Shown one piece after another: positions 7,543-14,719 of a DNA stretch of 15,344 nt; position 1 is the stretch's first letter; the number at the start of each line of letters is the position of its first letter. The DNA is from Acetobacteraceae bacterium (GTDB taxonomy: Bacteria > Pseudomonadota > Alphaproteobacteria > Acetobacterales > Acetobacteraceae): contig CANJOG010000011.1 in assembly GCA_947475475.1 (NCBI GenBank), positions 1-15,344 on the forward strand. The letters run 5' to 3'. A program made the position numbers and the translations under genes. The notes under the pieces are model-generated. The model did no database searches and was not told where the DNA came from. It was given only the letters and a program-made list of their open reading frames with translations.

Positions 7543-10107
7543 ATGACCGAGCACGTCAGCCGCAGCGCCGCCCCACGTGCAGGCGCCCATTCCGGGCTGA
7601 CCAACCGTGCGGTCCGCGCCGTGCTGGGCCCGACCAATACGGGCAAGACGCATCTGGCCATGGAGCGGCTACTCGCCCATTCCTCCGGCATCATCGGCTT
7701 CCCGCTCCGCCTGCTGGCCCGCGAGAATTACGACCGCATGGTGGCCCGCAAGGGCGCCAGCCAAGTGGCCCTGATCACCGGCGAGGAAAAAATCATCCCG
7801 CCGCATGCGCGCTGGTTCTCCTGCACGGTCGAGGCCATGCCGCTGGACCGTGATGTCGAGTTCGTCGCTGTCGATGAAATCCAGCTCTGTGCCGATCCCG
7901 ATCGCGGCCATATCTTCACCGACCGGTTGCTGCATGCGCGTGGCCGTTCGGAGACCATCTTTCTTGGCTCGGAGACTATCCGCCCTTTGCTCCAGGCCCT
8001 GGTGCCGCATGCCATCGTGGAGAGCCGCCCGCGTCTCTCCCAGCTCACCTATGCCGGCCATCGCAAGCTCGCCCGCCTGCCGCCGCGCAGCGCCGTCGTC
8101 GCCTTCAGCACCAACGATGTCTATGCGCTGGCCGAGATGATCCGCAGCCGGCGGGGGGGCTGCGCGGTGGTGATGGGGCGGCTCTCGCCGCGCACCCGAA
8201 ATGCCCAGGTGGCGCTGTATCAGGAAAAGGAGGTCGATTTCCTGGTCGCCACCGATGCGATCGGCATGGGCCTGAACATGGATGTGGACCATGTCGGCTT
8301 CGCCGGCCTGTCCAAGTTCGACGGCCACCGGCCGCGCGCCCTGCTGCCTGGCGAAGTGGCCCAGATCGCCGGCCGCGCCGGGCGGGGCATGCGCGATGGC
8401 ACCTTCGGCACCACCGCCGAGTGCCGCCCGATGCCACCCCAGCTTGTCGAGGCGGTGGAGACGCATTCCTTCGAGCCGCTGGGCCAATTATTCTGGCGCA
8501 ATGAAAACCTCGATTTCAGCCATCTCGACGCGCTGGTCGCCAGCCTCCAGGCCCCGCCCCGCCACCGCGCCCTGGTGCGCGGCAATGATGCCTCCGACCT
8601 GCTGACGCTGCGCACACTGGCCGCCGATCCGGAAATCCGGGGCCGCGCCGCACGGGGATCGCGTCTGCGGCTGCTCTGGGAGTGCTGCCAGCTGCCGGAT
8701 TTCCGCAAGCTCTACGATGAGAGCCATGTCCGCCTGGTGCGCCGGCTGTTCACGCAACTGACCGATGCGCGCTTCCTTCCTGTGGATTTCATGGCGAGCC
8801 AGATGGCGGCGATGTCTCGCACCGATGGCGATATCGACACGCTGATGGCCCGGCTCTCCGGCATCCGCACCTGGTCCTATATCGCCGCCCGCGCCGACTG
8901 GGTGGACGATGCGAAGCATTGGCAGGACAGCACCCGCGAGATCGAGGACAAGCTGTCGGACGTGCTGCACGAGCGGCTGACCGCCCGGTTTGTCGATCGC
9001 CGCGCCACCCATCTGCTGCGCCGGCTGGAGGATGCGGACAAATCTGAATTGCTCTCGGCTGTGACGAAACGGGGCGAGGTTGTGGTCGAGGGCCATCCGG
9101 TCGGCGAGCTGCGCGGCTTCTCCTTCAGCCCCGATCCGATGGCCGAGGGTCCCGAAAAGCAGATCGTCCTGCGCGCCGCCCGCCGCGCACTGCGCGAAGA
9201 GATGCCGCGCCGGGTGGCGGCGCTGGAGCGGGCCGACTCGGCGGACTTTACCCTCAGTGACGACCTCCAGATCGCCTGGGATGCCAATCCGGTGGCCCGG
9301 CTGATGCGCGGCCATGCGCTGCTGCGCCCGACCGTGCGGATGCTCTCGGAGGAGACACTGGATTCGGCGGAGCGCGAGCGGGCACGGCAACGCCTGCAAC
9401 GCTGGCTGGATGAGCTGGTGGGCGCGGAACTGGCGCCGCTGTTCATCGCGCTGGGCCACGGCAAGGCCAATGCGGCGCTGCGGGGCCCGCTGCATCTGCT
9501 GGAGGAAGCGGGGGGCGTACTGATGCCAGCCCCTGAGCTTTTGCCCGAGACCCGCCTGGCGCTGAAACGCGCCGGCATCCAGGCGGGGCGGTTCGCCATG
9601 TGCGTGCCCGGCCTGCTCAAGCCTCGCCCGGCCCGGCTGCGGGCCAGGCTGCTGGCTTTGTGGCACGGGCTCGATCCGGCATCCCCGCTGCCCGCCCCGG
9701 AGCGGGTGAGCCAGACGAGGCCCTCCGGGCTGAGTGACAAGATGGCCCACGGACTCGGCTGGATCAGCGGCGGGGCATTGCTGGTGCGGATCGATGTGGC
9801 GGAGCGGCTCGCCGCCGAGCTGATCCTGGCGACACGCCGCGGGCCGATCCCGCTACCGACGGATATTTCTTCGCGCCTCTCGGCACAGCCGGGAACACTG
9901 CCGGCCATGATGGAGGCGCTCGGCCTGCGGCTGGCCGAGGGCAAGTCCCTAGACCGTAAACAGTTCGGCCCACCAACCCCATCGATGCTGCACCCACCCC
10001 GCAAGGCGCGGAAATTCCGGGCGCCGCGCCCGGCTGCCAAACCCGAGCCACCGCGCGAAGGGCCGTTCTCTGTTTTAGCGCAATTGCGGGGTGAGAAGGC
10101 GGCGTGA
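7543..10107 (+). CDS. Suv3-like DEAD/DEAH-type RNA helicase
   Basis: This 854-aa superfamily 2 helicase is of the kind related to mitochondrial SUV3, which unwinds RNA during decay. Motifs: Walker A GPTNTGKT (29-36), GFPLRLLAREN (52-62), TGEE (79-82), the DEIQ box VDEIQLC (110-116), GSET, TDAIGMGLNMDVDHVGF, and motif VI QIAGRAGRG (274-282). The catalytic core ends near residue 330. A long C-terminal region ending in a basic, Pro-rich tail (RKARKFRAPRPAAKPEPP) has no motif I can name. I chose the ATG at 7543 because the helicase core begins soon after; the open frame extends to 7111 but would overlap the divergent aminopeptidase. The gene overlaps the S4 protein gene by 4 bp, which suggests a joint role on structured RNA. 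Confidence 0.92.
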   Translation: MTEHVSRSAAPRAGAHSGLTNRAVRAVLGPTNTGKTHLAMERLLAHSSGIIGFPLRLLARENYDRMVARKGASQVALITGEEKIIPPHARWFSCTVEAMPLDRDVEFVAVDEIQLCADPDRGHIFTDRLLHARGRSETIFLGSETIRPLLQALVPHAIVESRPRLSQLTYAGHRKLARLPPRSAVVAFSTNDVYALAEMIRSRRGGCAVVMGRLSPRTRNAQVALYQEKEVDFLVATDAIGMGLNMDVDHVGFAGLSKFDGHRPRALLPGEVAQIAGRAGRGMRDGTFGTTAECRPMPPQLVEAVETHSFEPLGQLFWRNENLDFSHLDALVASLQAPPRHRALVRGNDASDLLTLRTLAADPEIRGRAARGSRLRLLWECCQLPDFRKLYDESHVRLVRRLFTQLTDARFLPVDFMASQMAAMSRTDGDIDTLMARLSGIRTWSYIAARADWVDDAKHWQDSTREIEDKLSDVLHERLTARFVDRRATHLLRRLEDADKSELLSAVTKRGEVVVEGHPVGELRGFSFSPDPMAEGPEKQIVLRAARRALREEMPRRVAALERADSADFTLSDDLQIAWDANPVARLMRGHALLRPTVRMLSEETLDSAERERARQRLQRWLDELVGAELAPLFIALGHGKANAALRGPLHLLEEAGGVLMPAPELLPETRLALKRAGIQAGRFAMCVPGLLKPRPARLRARLLALWHGLDPASPLPAPERVSQTRPSGLSDKMAHGLGWISGGALLVRIDVAERLAAELILATRRGPIPLPTDISSRLSAQPGTLPAMMEALGLRLAEGKSLDRKQFGPPTPSMLHPPRKARKFRAPRPAAKPEPPREGPFSVLAQLRGEKAA

Positions 10108-10373
10108 GCGGTACGGAAGACTTCCAGCGGCTGGATTTCTGGCTCTGGTGCGCCCGCTTCCGCCGTGGCCGCACTGATTGCGCGGCGCTAGTGGAGCAGG
10201 GTGCGGTGCGGATCAATCGCCAACCCACGGAAAAGCCGCACGCCAAGGTAAGGGTGGGCGACGTGTTGACGCTCGGCCTTGGCGGGCGGGTCGTGGTCCT
10301 TCGCATCCTGGCACTGCCTCCACGCCGGGGTTCGGCGGAGGAGGCGCGGGCGATCTATGAGGAAATTCCATGA
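10104..10373 (+). CDS. S4-domain RNA-binding protein (Hsp15-like)
   Basis: This is an 89-aa protein that is almost entirely one S4 fold. The core is QRLDFWLWCARFRRGRTDCA, then ALVEQGAVRINRQPTEKPHA and VRVGDVLTLGLGGRVVVLRI, which matches Hsp15/HslR-type proteins that bind rRNA. It starts at GTG, overlapping the helicase stop as GTGA, with AAGG 4 nt upstream. Translational coupling suggests it works with the helicase. E. coli Hsp15 recycles stalled 50S subunits; whether this shorter protein does so is inference. Confidence 0.9.
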   Translation: MSGTEDFQRLDFWLWCARFRRGRTDCAALVEQGAVRINRQPTEKPHAKVRVGDVLTLGLGGRVVVLRILALPPRRGSAEEARAIYEEIP

Positions 10374-10537
10374 ACGGCCGGATCGGGAGATGGATCGTCT
10401 CCAGTCCGGTGTAGCGGTGAAAGCATTGCTGTGAGGGTGATCCCGCACTTGCGCAAGCAGGCAAAGGCCGGCATATCCCCGCGCCAAATTCCCCCGCTGC
10501 ACGGGGCTCCGCGCAGCCACAAGATCAGGATATCCAG

Positions 10538-10870
10538 ATGACCTATGTGGTCACCGAAAACTGCATCAAGTGCAAGTACATGGACTGCGTCGAGGTTTGC
10601 CCCGTCGACTGTTTCTATGTCGGCGAGAACATGCTGGTCATTCATCCCGACGAATGCATCGATTGCGGTGTATGCGAGCCGGAATGTCCCGCCGAAGCCA
10701 TTGTGCCTGACAGCGATGACAAGGCCGCGGACTGGGCGGAACTGAACCGCACACATGCCACCAGCTGGCCCAATATCACCCGCAAGGGCGAAGCCCCGGG
10801 CGATGCCGATGAGTGGAAAGGCAAGCCGGGCAAGAAGGCATTGTTTTCGACCGAGCCGGGCACTCCCTGA
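10538..10870 (+). CDS. fdxA: 7Fe ferredoxin FdxA
   Basis: This 110-aa protein is a small electron carrier with one [3Fe-4S] and one [4Fe-4S] cluster. Cysteines C9, C12, C17, C21 and C25 lie in CIKCKYMDCVEVCPVDC, and C40, C43, C46 and C50 in CIDCGVCEPECP. The layout matches Azotobacter-type 7Fe ferredoxins. By that pattern C9, C17 and C50 hold the 3Fe cluster, and C21, C40, C43 and C46 the 4Fe cluster. The C-terminal DADEWKGKPGKKALFSTEPG is typical of alphaproteobacterial FdxA. AGGA lies 7 nt before the ATG. A 164-bp gap separates it from the S4 gene, so it may have its own promoter. Its redox partner is not shown here. Confidence 0.96.
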   Translation: MTYVVTENCIKCKYMDCVEVCPVDCFYVGENMLVIHPDECIDCGVCEPECPAEAIVPDSDDKAADWAELNRTHATSWPNITRKGEAPGDADEWKGKPGKKALFSTEPGTP

Positions 10871-10925
10871 GTCGAAAATGCGGCTCCCAGGCCAATTTCA
10901 CGCTCGTCTGACCCGAGAGTCGTAG

Positions 10926-10969
10926 GGGTCTGCACTGCGCCTGTCGACATCGGACAGCATTGCAGACCC
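10926..10969. repeat. Strong inverted repeat downstream of fdxA
   Basis: GGGTCTGCA (10926-10934) and TGCAGACCC (10961-10969) are perfect 9-bp arms. The interior can pair further (TGC/GCA, TGTC/GACA) to give an extended imperfect hairpin. It begins 56 nt after the fdxA stop. With no T-run it is not a standard terminator; it could stabilise the fdxA mRNA end or belong to a small RNA. Confidence 0.55.
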
Positions 10970-10979
10970 ATGACTTGAG

Positions 10980-11001
10980 GCCAAATATCTGATATATTGG
11001 C
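10980..11001. repeat. AT-rich inverted repeat upstream of carD
   Basis: GCCAAATATC and GATATATTGGC pair around one central T with a single bulged A, giving 10 base pairs. The high AT content and position before carD suggest a promoter or operator element. Confidence 0.4.
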
Positions 11002-11013
11002 TAAACCGCTGAT

Positions 11014-11034
11014 CAAATTGTTCCGCACAATTTG
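11014..11034. repeat. Perfect 8-bp inverted repeat upstream of carD
   Basis: CAAATTGT and ACAATTTG are perfect arms around TCCGC. It lies 12 bp after the previous repeat. It may be an operator or leader hairpin for carD; no regulator is identified. Confidence 0.45.
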
Positions 11035-11254
11035 CTTCGGGCGCGGACGCAGCTAGGTCATGCCCTGGCGCGTGAGCGCCCGCCGCAATGCGGATCAGGT
11101 GATCGGATGGGCGGACGGTTCGCGGACCGGCCTCGCCTCACCAGCTTTCTCACAGACTGTCCGGCCTTATGGCGCGGGCGGGCTTGTGTGCTGCCGGTGT
11201 GGGGGCCACCTGATCGTTTGGCCGGGGATGATGCGACAGGCGTGTGACGGGTGC

Positions 11255-11260
11255 GGGGAG
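11255..11260 (+). promoter_or_regulatory. Ribosome binding site deciding the carD start
   Basis: GGGGAG lies 6 nt before the ATG at 11267. It supports this start over the in-frame ATG at 11060, which has no comparable site. Confidence 0.7.
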
Positions 11261-11266
11261 TCCTCG

Positions 11267-12631
11267 ATGAAGGAATCTGCAGCTTCCAATAAGGTGCGAT
11301 CGGGCGCGGCTTCTGCGCGACCGGCAGCTGGGTCGCCCAAGACGGCGACCAAAGCGCCGGCCAAAAGCATGGCCAAGCCGGCGGGCAAGTTAGCCGCGGG
11401 CAAGGCGGTGGCCAAACCCGCGCCGAAAGGGACCGCCCCAAAGGCGGCAGCCCCGAAAGCGGTCGACAAGAAAGGGGCAAGCAAGGCCCCGACGACAAAG
11501 ATTGCCGCGAAAGCGGCACCCAAAGCTCCGGCGCAAAAGCCGGCGAGTGGCAAGCCGGCGGCGCAAACGCGCACCGGCGGCAAGGACAAGCCGGCGGCCG
11601 GCAAGGCTGCCGCAACACGGACGGTGACAAAGACTGTGACGAAGAAAGTGACGACAGCTGCGGCAACGAAGCCCCCGGCGCCAAAGGCTGCTGCAACTCC
11701 CGCCGCCAGCAAAGCCGCGCCAGTGAAGGTGGCGGCTGTGCAGGCGGTCAAGCCAGTAGCCAAAGCTCCGGCCGCGCTGATCGCCAAGCCGCCCGCAATC
11801 CAGGCGAAGGTCGCGGCACAGCCGCTGACGACCAAGCAGGACAAGATGGTCACCGCGCCGGTCACCAAGCCTGTGGCGAATGCCGCGCCGGCGGAAGTGG
11901 CCGAGAAAGTGGTGGCCCCGAAAATCGTAGCGCCAATGCCGGTCGCTGAAGTGGCTGCTCCGGTCGCGCCGCCCGTCGCCGTTGCTCCTCCGGCTCCGGT
12001 TGCTCCGGCTCCCGTTGCCGCGCTGGCCGAGGCACCCCGCGCTGAAGCACCGCGTCCGATTCAGCCCCCGATTCCGCAGCGCCCGCCGCAGCCCTCCCGC
12101 CCGCCGGGCGCGCCGACGGTCATGCAGCGGCCGATGGCCAAGGCGGAGATCTTCGTCGAAGGCGATTACGTGGTCTATCCGACCCATGGCGTGGGCAAGG
12201 TGGAGCGTATCGCCGTCGAAGAGATCGCCGGCCACAAGCTGGAGCTGATCCACATCACCTTCGAGGAAAACCGCATGACGCTGCGGGTGCCCGTCTCCAA
12301 GGCGCGCACCGCCGGCCTGCGTAAGCTCGCCACCCGCAAGCTGTTCGATGAGGCGCTGGCTATCCTGAAGGGCCGCGCGCGCATCAAGCGCACCATGTGG
12401 TCGCGCCGGGCGCAGGAATACGACGCTAAGATCAATTCCGGCGATCCGCTGGCCATTGCGGAGGTCGTGCGTGACCTTCACCGCAATGCCGGGCAGCCGG
12501 ACCAAAGCTTCTCCGAACGCCAGATCTATGAGTCGGCGCTGGATCGCCTCGCGGCAGAGCTTGCCGCGCTGGACCAGATCGACAAGATGGGTGCGATCGC
12601 CAAGCTGACGACGTTTCTGAAGGCCGACTGA
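11267..12631 (+). CDS. carD: CarD-family transcription regulator with long histone-H1-like N-terminal tail
   Basis: CarD/CdnL proteins bind the RNA polymerase beta subunit and stabilise open promoter complexes. The C-terminal 165 residues (290-454) are a complete CarD protein. The polymerase-interacting part begins FVEGDYVVYPTHGVGKVERI. A helical DNA-binding part with TMWSRRAQEYDAKI follows, in which W378 matches the conserved wedge tryptophan. Before it lie some 285 residues of low complexity: Lys/Ala-rich to about 200 (KAPAKSMAKPAGKLAAGKA, VTKTVTKKVT), then Pro/Ala/Val-rich. Stand-alone CarD proteins are about 165-170 aa, so this one is nearly three times the usual length. The start is set by a good ribosome binding site. 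Strong terminator downstream. The domain call is firm; the role of the tail is unknown. Confidence 0.93.
   Translation: MKESAASNKVRSGAASARPAAGSPKTATKAPAKSMAKPAGKLAAGKAVAKPAPKGTAPKAAAPKAVDKKGASKAPTTKIAAKAAPKAPAQKPASGKPAAQTRTGGKDKPAAGKAAATRTVTKTVTKKVTTAAATKPPAPKAAATPAASKAAPVKVAAVQAVKPVAKAPAALIAKPPAIQAKVAAQPLTTKQDKMVTAPVTKPVANAAPAEVAEKVVAPKIVAPMPVAEVAAPVAPPVAVAPPAPVAPAPVAALAEAPRAEAPRPIQPPIPQRPPQPSRPPGAPTVMQRPMAKAEIFVEGDYVVYPTHGVGKVERIAVEEIAGHKLELIHITFEENRMTLRVPVSKARTAGLRKLATRKLFDEALAILKGRARIKRTMWSRRAQEYDAKINSGDPLAIAEVVRDLHRNAGQPDQSFSERQIYESALDRLAAELAALDQIDKMGAIAKLTTFLKAD
11300..12120 (+). repeat. Low-complexity Lys/Ala/Pro-coding tract in carD
   Basis: Irregular short repeats encode AxKPA, KAPA and VTKxVT units. 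AAAGCTCCGGC recurs (near 11523 and 11762). The first two thirds are basic; the last third is Pro-rich (PVAPPVAVAPPAPVAPAPVA). Such tracts expand and contract by slippage, so length should vary between relatives. Confidence 0.75.
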
Positions 12632-12673
12632 GGCCTCAAGGCCGACCGAGTCTTCTGGATCACGCCAAAGAAG

Positions 12674-12703
12674 AAGGGCCGGGGATTGCTCCCCGGCCCT
12701 TTT
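12674..12703. terminator. Bidirectional rho-independent terminator
   Basis: GGGCCGGGG (12676-12684) and CCCCGGCCC (12691-12699) form a 9-bp GC stem with a 6-nt loop, extended by AA/TT. TTTT follows on the plus strand. On the minus strand the stem is followed by TTCTTCTTT. It lies between the convergent carD and BI-1 genes and should serve both. Confidence 0.9.
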
Positions 12704-12737
12704 CGATTCAGCCGCCAGAGTCAGTCCGCAGCAAATC

Positions 12738-13523
12738 TCAGTTGTTGTTGCGGTTACCAAAAAGCTGCAGCAGCAGCATGAACAGGTTGATGAAGTTCAG
12801 ATACAGCGCCAGCGCGTCGAATACGCTGTGCTTGGCGGCTTCATCGAAGCCCTGGGCATGGACGTATTCCTGGTAGGTCAGCTTGATGCGCTGAGTGTCG
12901 TAGGCAGTCAGGCCAACGAAAACCAGAACGCCGACAATGCTGATGGCGAATTGCAGCGCCGAGCTGGCGATGAACATATTCACCAGGCCGGCGATGACGA
13001 TGCCGAACAGGCCCATCATCAGGAAGCTGCCCATCCGCGTCAGATCGGACTTCGTCGTGTAGCCATAGATGCTCATCGCGGCGAAGGTGCCCGCCGTGAT
13101 CAGGAACACGCGGCCGATCGAGGTGCCGGTGTAGAGCAGGAAGATATTCGTTAGGCTCAGGCCCATCGCGGCGCAGAAGGCCCAATAGAGCGCCTGCGCG
13201 CCACTGCGCGAGAGGCGGTTCACGCCGAAGCTCAGCACCAGGATGAAGGCCAGCGGCGCCAGCATCGCGACGATGCCAAGCCCGGTCGGCTGCGTGACGA
13301 GGCCCCGCGGGGTCATGGTTTGCTGGTAGAACAGGTTGATCAGCGAGGTATTGGCGACCAGCCAGGCAACCAGGCCGGTGAGCACCAAGCCAGAGGCCAT
13401 CCAGTTATAGATGCGCAGCATATAAGTGCGCAGCCCGGCATCCATCGCCTCGGCGGTGGCGTAGCCTTGCTGGCCGGCATAGCCCTGGTAGCCGGGATTA
13501 CGGTAGTCAGGAGTGAAAGCCAT
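12738..13523 (-). CDS. Bax inhibitor-1 / YccA family membrane protein
   Basis: This 261-aa inner-membrane protein has about seven hydrophobic segments. They include WMASGLVLTGLVAWLVANTS, GLGIVAMLAPLAFILVLSF, FLMMGLFGIVIAGLVNMFI, ISIVGVLVFVGLTAYDTQRI and YLNFINLFMLLLQLF. The AYDTQRI motif near the C-terminus is typical of the family. The N-terminal 30 residues are soluble and Gly/Tyr/Gln-rich (NPGYQGYAGQQGY). The ATG at 13523 has GAGG 6 nt upstream; an ATG four codons earlier is less well placed. Members act as pH-sensitive calcium leak channels or, like YccA, modulate FtsH; which applies here is unknown. It is transcribed alone, toward the terminator shared with carD. Confidence 0.94.
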   Translation of the reverse strand: MAFTPDYRNPGYQGYAGQQGYATAEAMDAGLRTYMLRIYNWMASGLVLTGLVAWLVANTSLINLFYQQTMTPRGLVTQPTGLGIVAMLAPLAFILVLSFGVNRLSRSGAQALYWAFCAAMGLSLTNIFLLYTGTSIGRVFLITAGTFAAMSIYGYTTKSDLTRMGSFLMMGLFGIVIAGLVNMFIASSALQFAISIVGVLVFVGLTAYDTQRIKLTYQEYVHAQGFDEAAKHSVFDALALYLNFINLFMLLLQLFGNRNNN

Positions 13524-13569
13524 GGGTCCCCTCATGGGGCGAGTGCGCCCCGTTTAGCCTTGCGTAACG

Positions 13570-13599
13570 GAGATAAGGTTAGCCCAGCGCAGGTTTCAA
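13570..13599 (-). promoter_or_regulatory. Possible sigma-70 promoter for the BI-1 family gene
   Basis: On the minus strand, TTGAAA (13599-13594) is followed after 18 nt by TATCTC (13575-13570). Transcription would start about 40 nt before the ATG. The -35 is good and the -10 weak. Confidence 0.35.
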
Positions 13600-13678
13600 G
13601 CCAAATCGGCGTCAGTCGCATGGCTTGTTTGTAATGTGGGCGGTCCGAAAACCGCGCGATGAAAATTCCTGGGGCATT

Positions 13679-13702
13679 TTTCGGGGCTGGCGAAACCCGA
13701 AA
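13679..13702. repeat. Short inverted repeat before thpR
   Basis: TTTCGGG and CCCGAAA form 7-bp arms with a 10-nt loop in the 220-bp divergent gap between the BI-1 and thpR genes, ending 41 bp before the thpR start. Significance is uncertain. Confidence 0.3.
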
Positions 13703-13743
13703 TCAGGCCATTAGACTGGCGACAAGCAGATGGATTCGCCCCC

Positions 13744-14280
13744 ATGCGTCTGTTCGTCGCCCTCGACCTACCCTGGGACCTCAAGCTCCGCCTGGCCTCG
13801 CTGGCCGGCGGCATTCCGGGCGCCCGATGGGTTCCCTCGGACAATATGCACCTGACATTGCGCTTCATCGGGGAGAAGGATGGCTATGAGGCCGAGGAGA
13901 TTGACGACGCGCTTTCACGACTCAGGGCGCCAAATTTCGAGCTGAGCCTCGCGGGGCTGGGGGTGTTCTCCAAGGCCGGCCGGGCGACCGCGCTCTGGGT
14001 TGGGGCGGACCGCAATCCGCAGCTCGATCATCTGCAAGCCAAGGTCGAAACCGCCTTGCAGCGCATCGGCATCCCGGCCGAACGCAAGCGTTTCGCCCCG
14101 CATGTCACACTGGGCCGCTTCGATGGCGTGCCGGAGGCGCGGGTGGCCGCATATCTCCAGGCGCATAACCTGTTCCGCGCCTCACCGGTGCGGGTAGAGC
14201 ATTTCACCCTGTTCAGCTCGCATCTCTCCAAGGCAGACCCGGTCTATACGCCCGAGGTGGATTACGAGCTGGTGGCCTGA
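13744..14280 (+). CDS. thpR: RNA 2',3'-cyclic phosphodiesterase (2'-5' RNA ligase family)
   Basis: This is a 178-aa protein of the 2H phosphoesterase superfamily. ThpR/LigT opens 2',3'-cyclic phosphates on RNA and can join tRNA halves through 2'-5' bonds in vitro. The start MRLFVALDLP is the usual N-terminus. The two catalytic H-x-T motifs are HLTL (36-39) in NMHLTLRFIGE and HVTL (120-123) in RFAPHVTLGRF. Length matches the family. No clear Shine-Dalgarno sequence precedes the ATG. It is convergent with the metallopeptidase gene, with only 10 bp between stop codons and no terminator visible. Confidence 0.95.
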   Translation: MRLFVALDLPWDLKLRLASLAGGIPGARWVPSDNMHLTLRFIGEKDGYEAEEIDDALSRLRAPNFELSLAGLGVFSKAGRATALWVGADRNPQLDHLQAKVETALQRIGIPAERKRFAPHVTLGRFDGVPEARVAAYLQAHNLFRASPVRVEHFTLFSSHLSKADPVYTPEVDYELVA

Positions 14281-14290
14281 AGGCTTCTGC

Positions 14291-14719
14291 TCAGTCGGCG
14301 TCCGCCTCGCGCTCGAGCATTTCGATCTCCTCATCGGTGAAGCCAAAATGATGGGCGATTTCGTGGATCAGCACCGTGCGGACGATGGCGGACAGCTCGT
14401 CCCCGGTCTCGATCCATTCCAGCAGGATCGGCTCGCGGAACAGCAGGATCATGTTCGGCCGCGTCGGCGTGTCGGTGACGCTGGCACGCGTCAACGGCGT
14501 GCCCATATAGATGCCGGAGAGATCCCACGGGCTTTCCAGCCCCATCTCCGCGACGAGTTCGTCATCGGCGACTTCCTCCACCAGGATGCCAAGCCCGTGA
14601 ATATGGGCGGCGAGGCGGCGGGGGATGCGTTCCAGCTCGGTTTCGGCCAGCTCGGCGATCTCTTCGGCGGTGGGGGGCGTGGTGAAGCCGCGGGTCGTAA
14701 AAGGAGGGAGCAGGCTCAT
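14291..14719 (-). CDS. Metallopeptidase family protein (minimal HExxH zincin)
   Basis: This 142-aa protein carries HEIAHHFGFTD (119-129), an HExxHxxGxxD zinc motif with H119, H123 and probably D129 as ligands and E120 as catalytic base. This matches the small bacterial zincin-like metallopeptidase family (formerly a DUF). There is no signal peptide, so it is probably cytosolic; the substrate is unknown. An in-frame TGA lies two codons before the ATG, so the start cannot be further upstream. The ATG at 14719 overlaps the ATG of the divergent phhB on the opposite strand. No strong ribosome binding site is visible. Confidence 0.9.
   Translation of the reverse strand: MSLLPPFTTRGFTTPPTAEEIAELAETELERIPRRLAAHIHGLGILVEEVADDELVAEMGLESPWDLSGIYMGTPLTRASVTDTPTRPNMILLFREPILLEWIETGDELSAIVRTVLIHEIAHHFGFTDEEIEMLEREADAD
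14701..14707 (+). promoter_or_regulatory. Ribosome binding site of phhB inside the divergent gene
   Basis: AAGGAGG lies 10 nt before the phhB ATG at 14718 and fixes that start. It lies within the first codons of the metallopeptidase gene on the other strand. Confidence 0.75.

Larger units (their letters stand above)
10871..11266. other. Long non-coding region between fdxA and carD
   Basis: This stretch of 396 bp has no convincing gene. It holds three inverted repeats (10926-10969, 10980-11001, 11014-11034), a possible -35 TTGAGG at 10975-10980, and from 11060 an open frame that continues into carD. No T-run terminator is seen behind fdxA. It probably carries the carD promoter and a leader that may exceed 200 nt. 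Confidence 0.6.

Noticed and set aside
8488..10040. Long minus-strand open frames of about 390-420 codons opposite the helicase
   Set aside because: They mirror the helicase codons, are rich in Arg/Gln/Ser, and have no recognisable motif. The plus strand carries a complete helicase.
10374..10537. Possible small gene or RNA between the S4 gene and fdxA
   Set aside because: Only a 5-bp hairpin (GGAGA/TCTCC) and the fdxA ribosome binding site are visible; there is no convincing frame or RNA structure.
11390..12760. 456-codon minus-strand open frame opposite carD
   Set aside because: It is the antisense of the low-complexity tract and runs through the terminator. There are no family motifs.
14625..14717. 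Extended phhB start at 14625
   Set aside because: AAGGAGG precedes the ATG at 14718, and the family length of about 99 aa fits that start.
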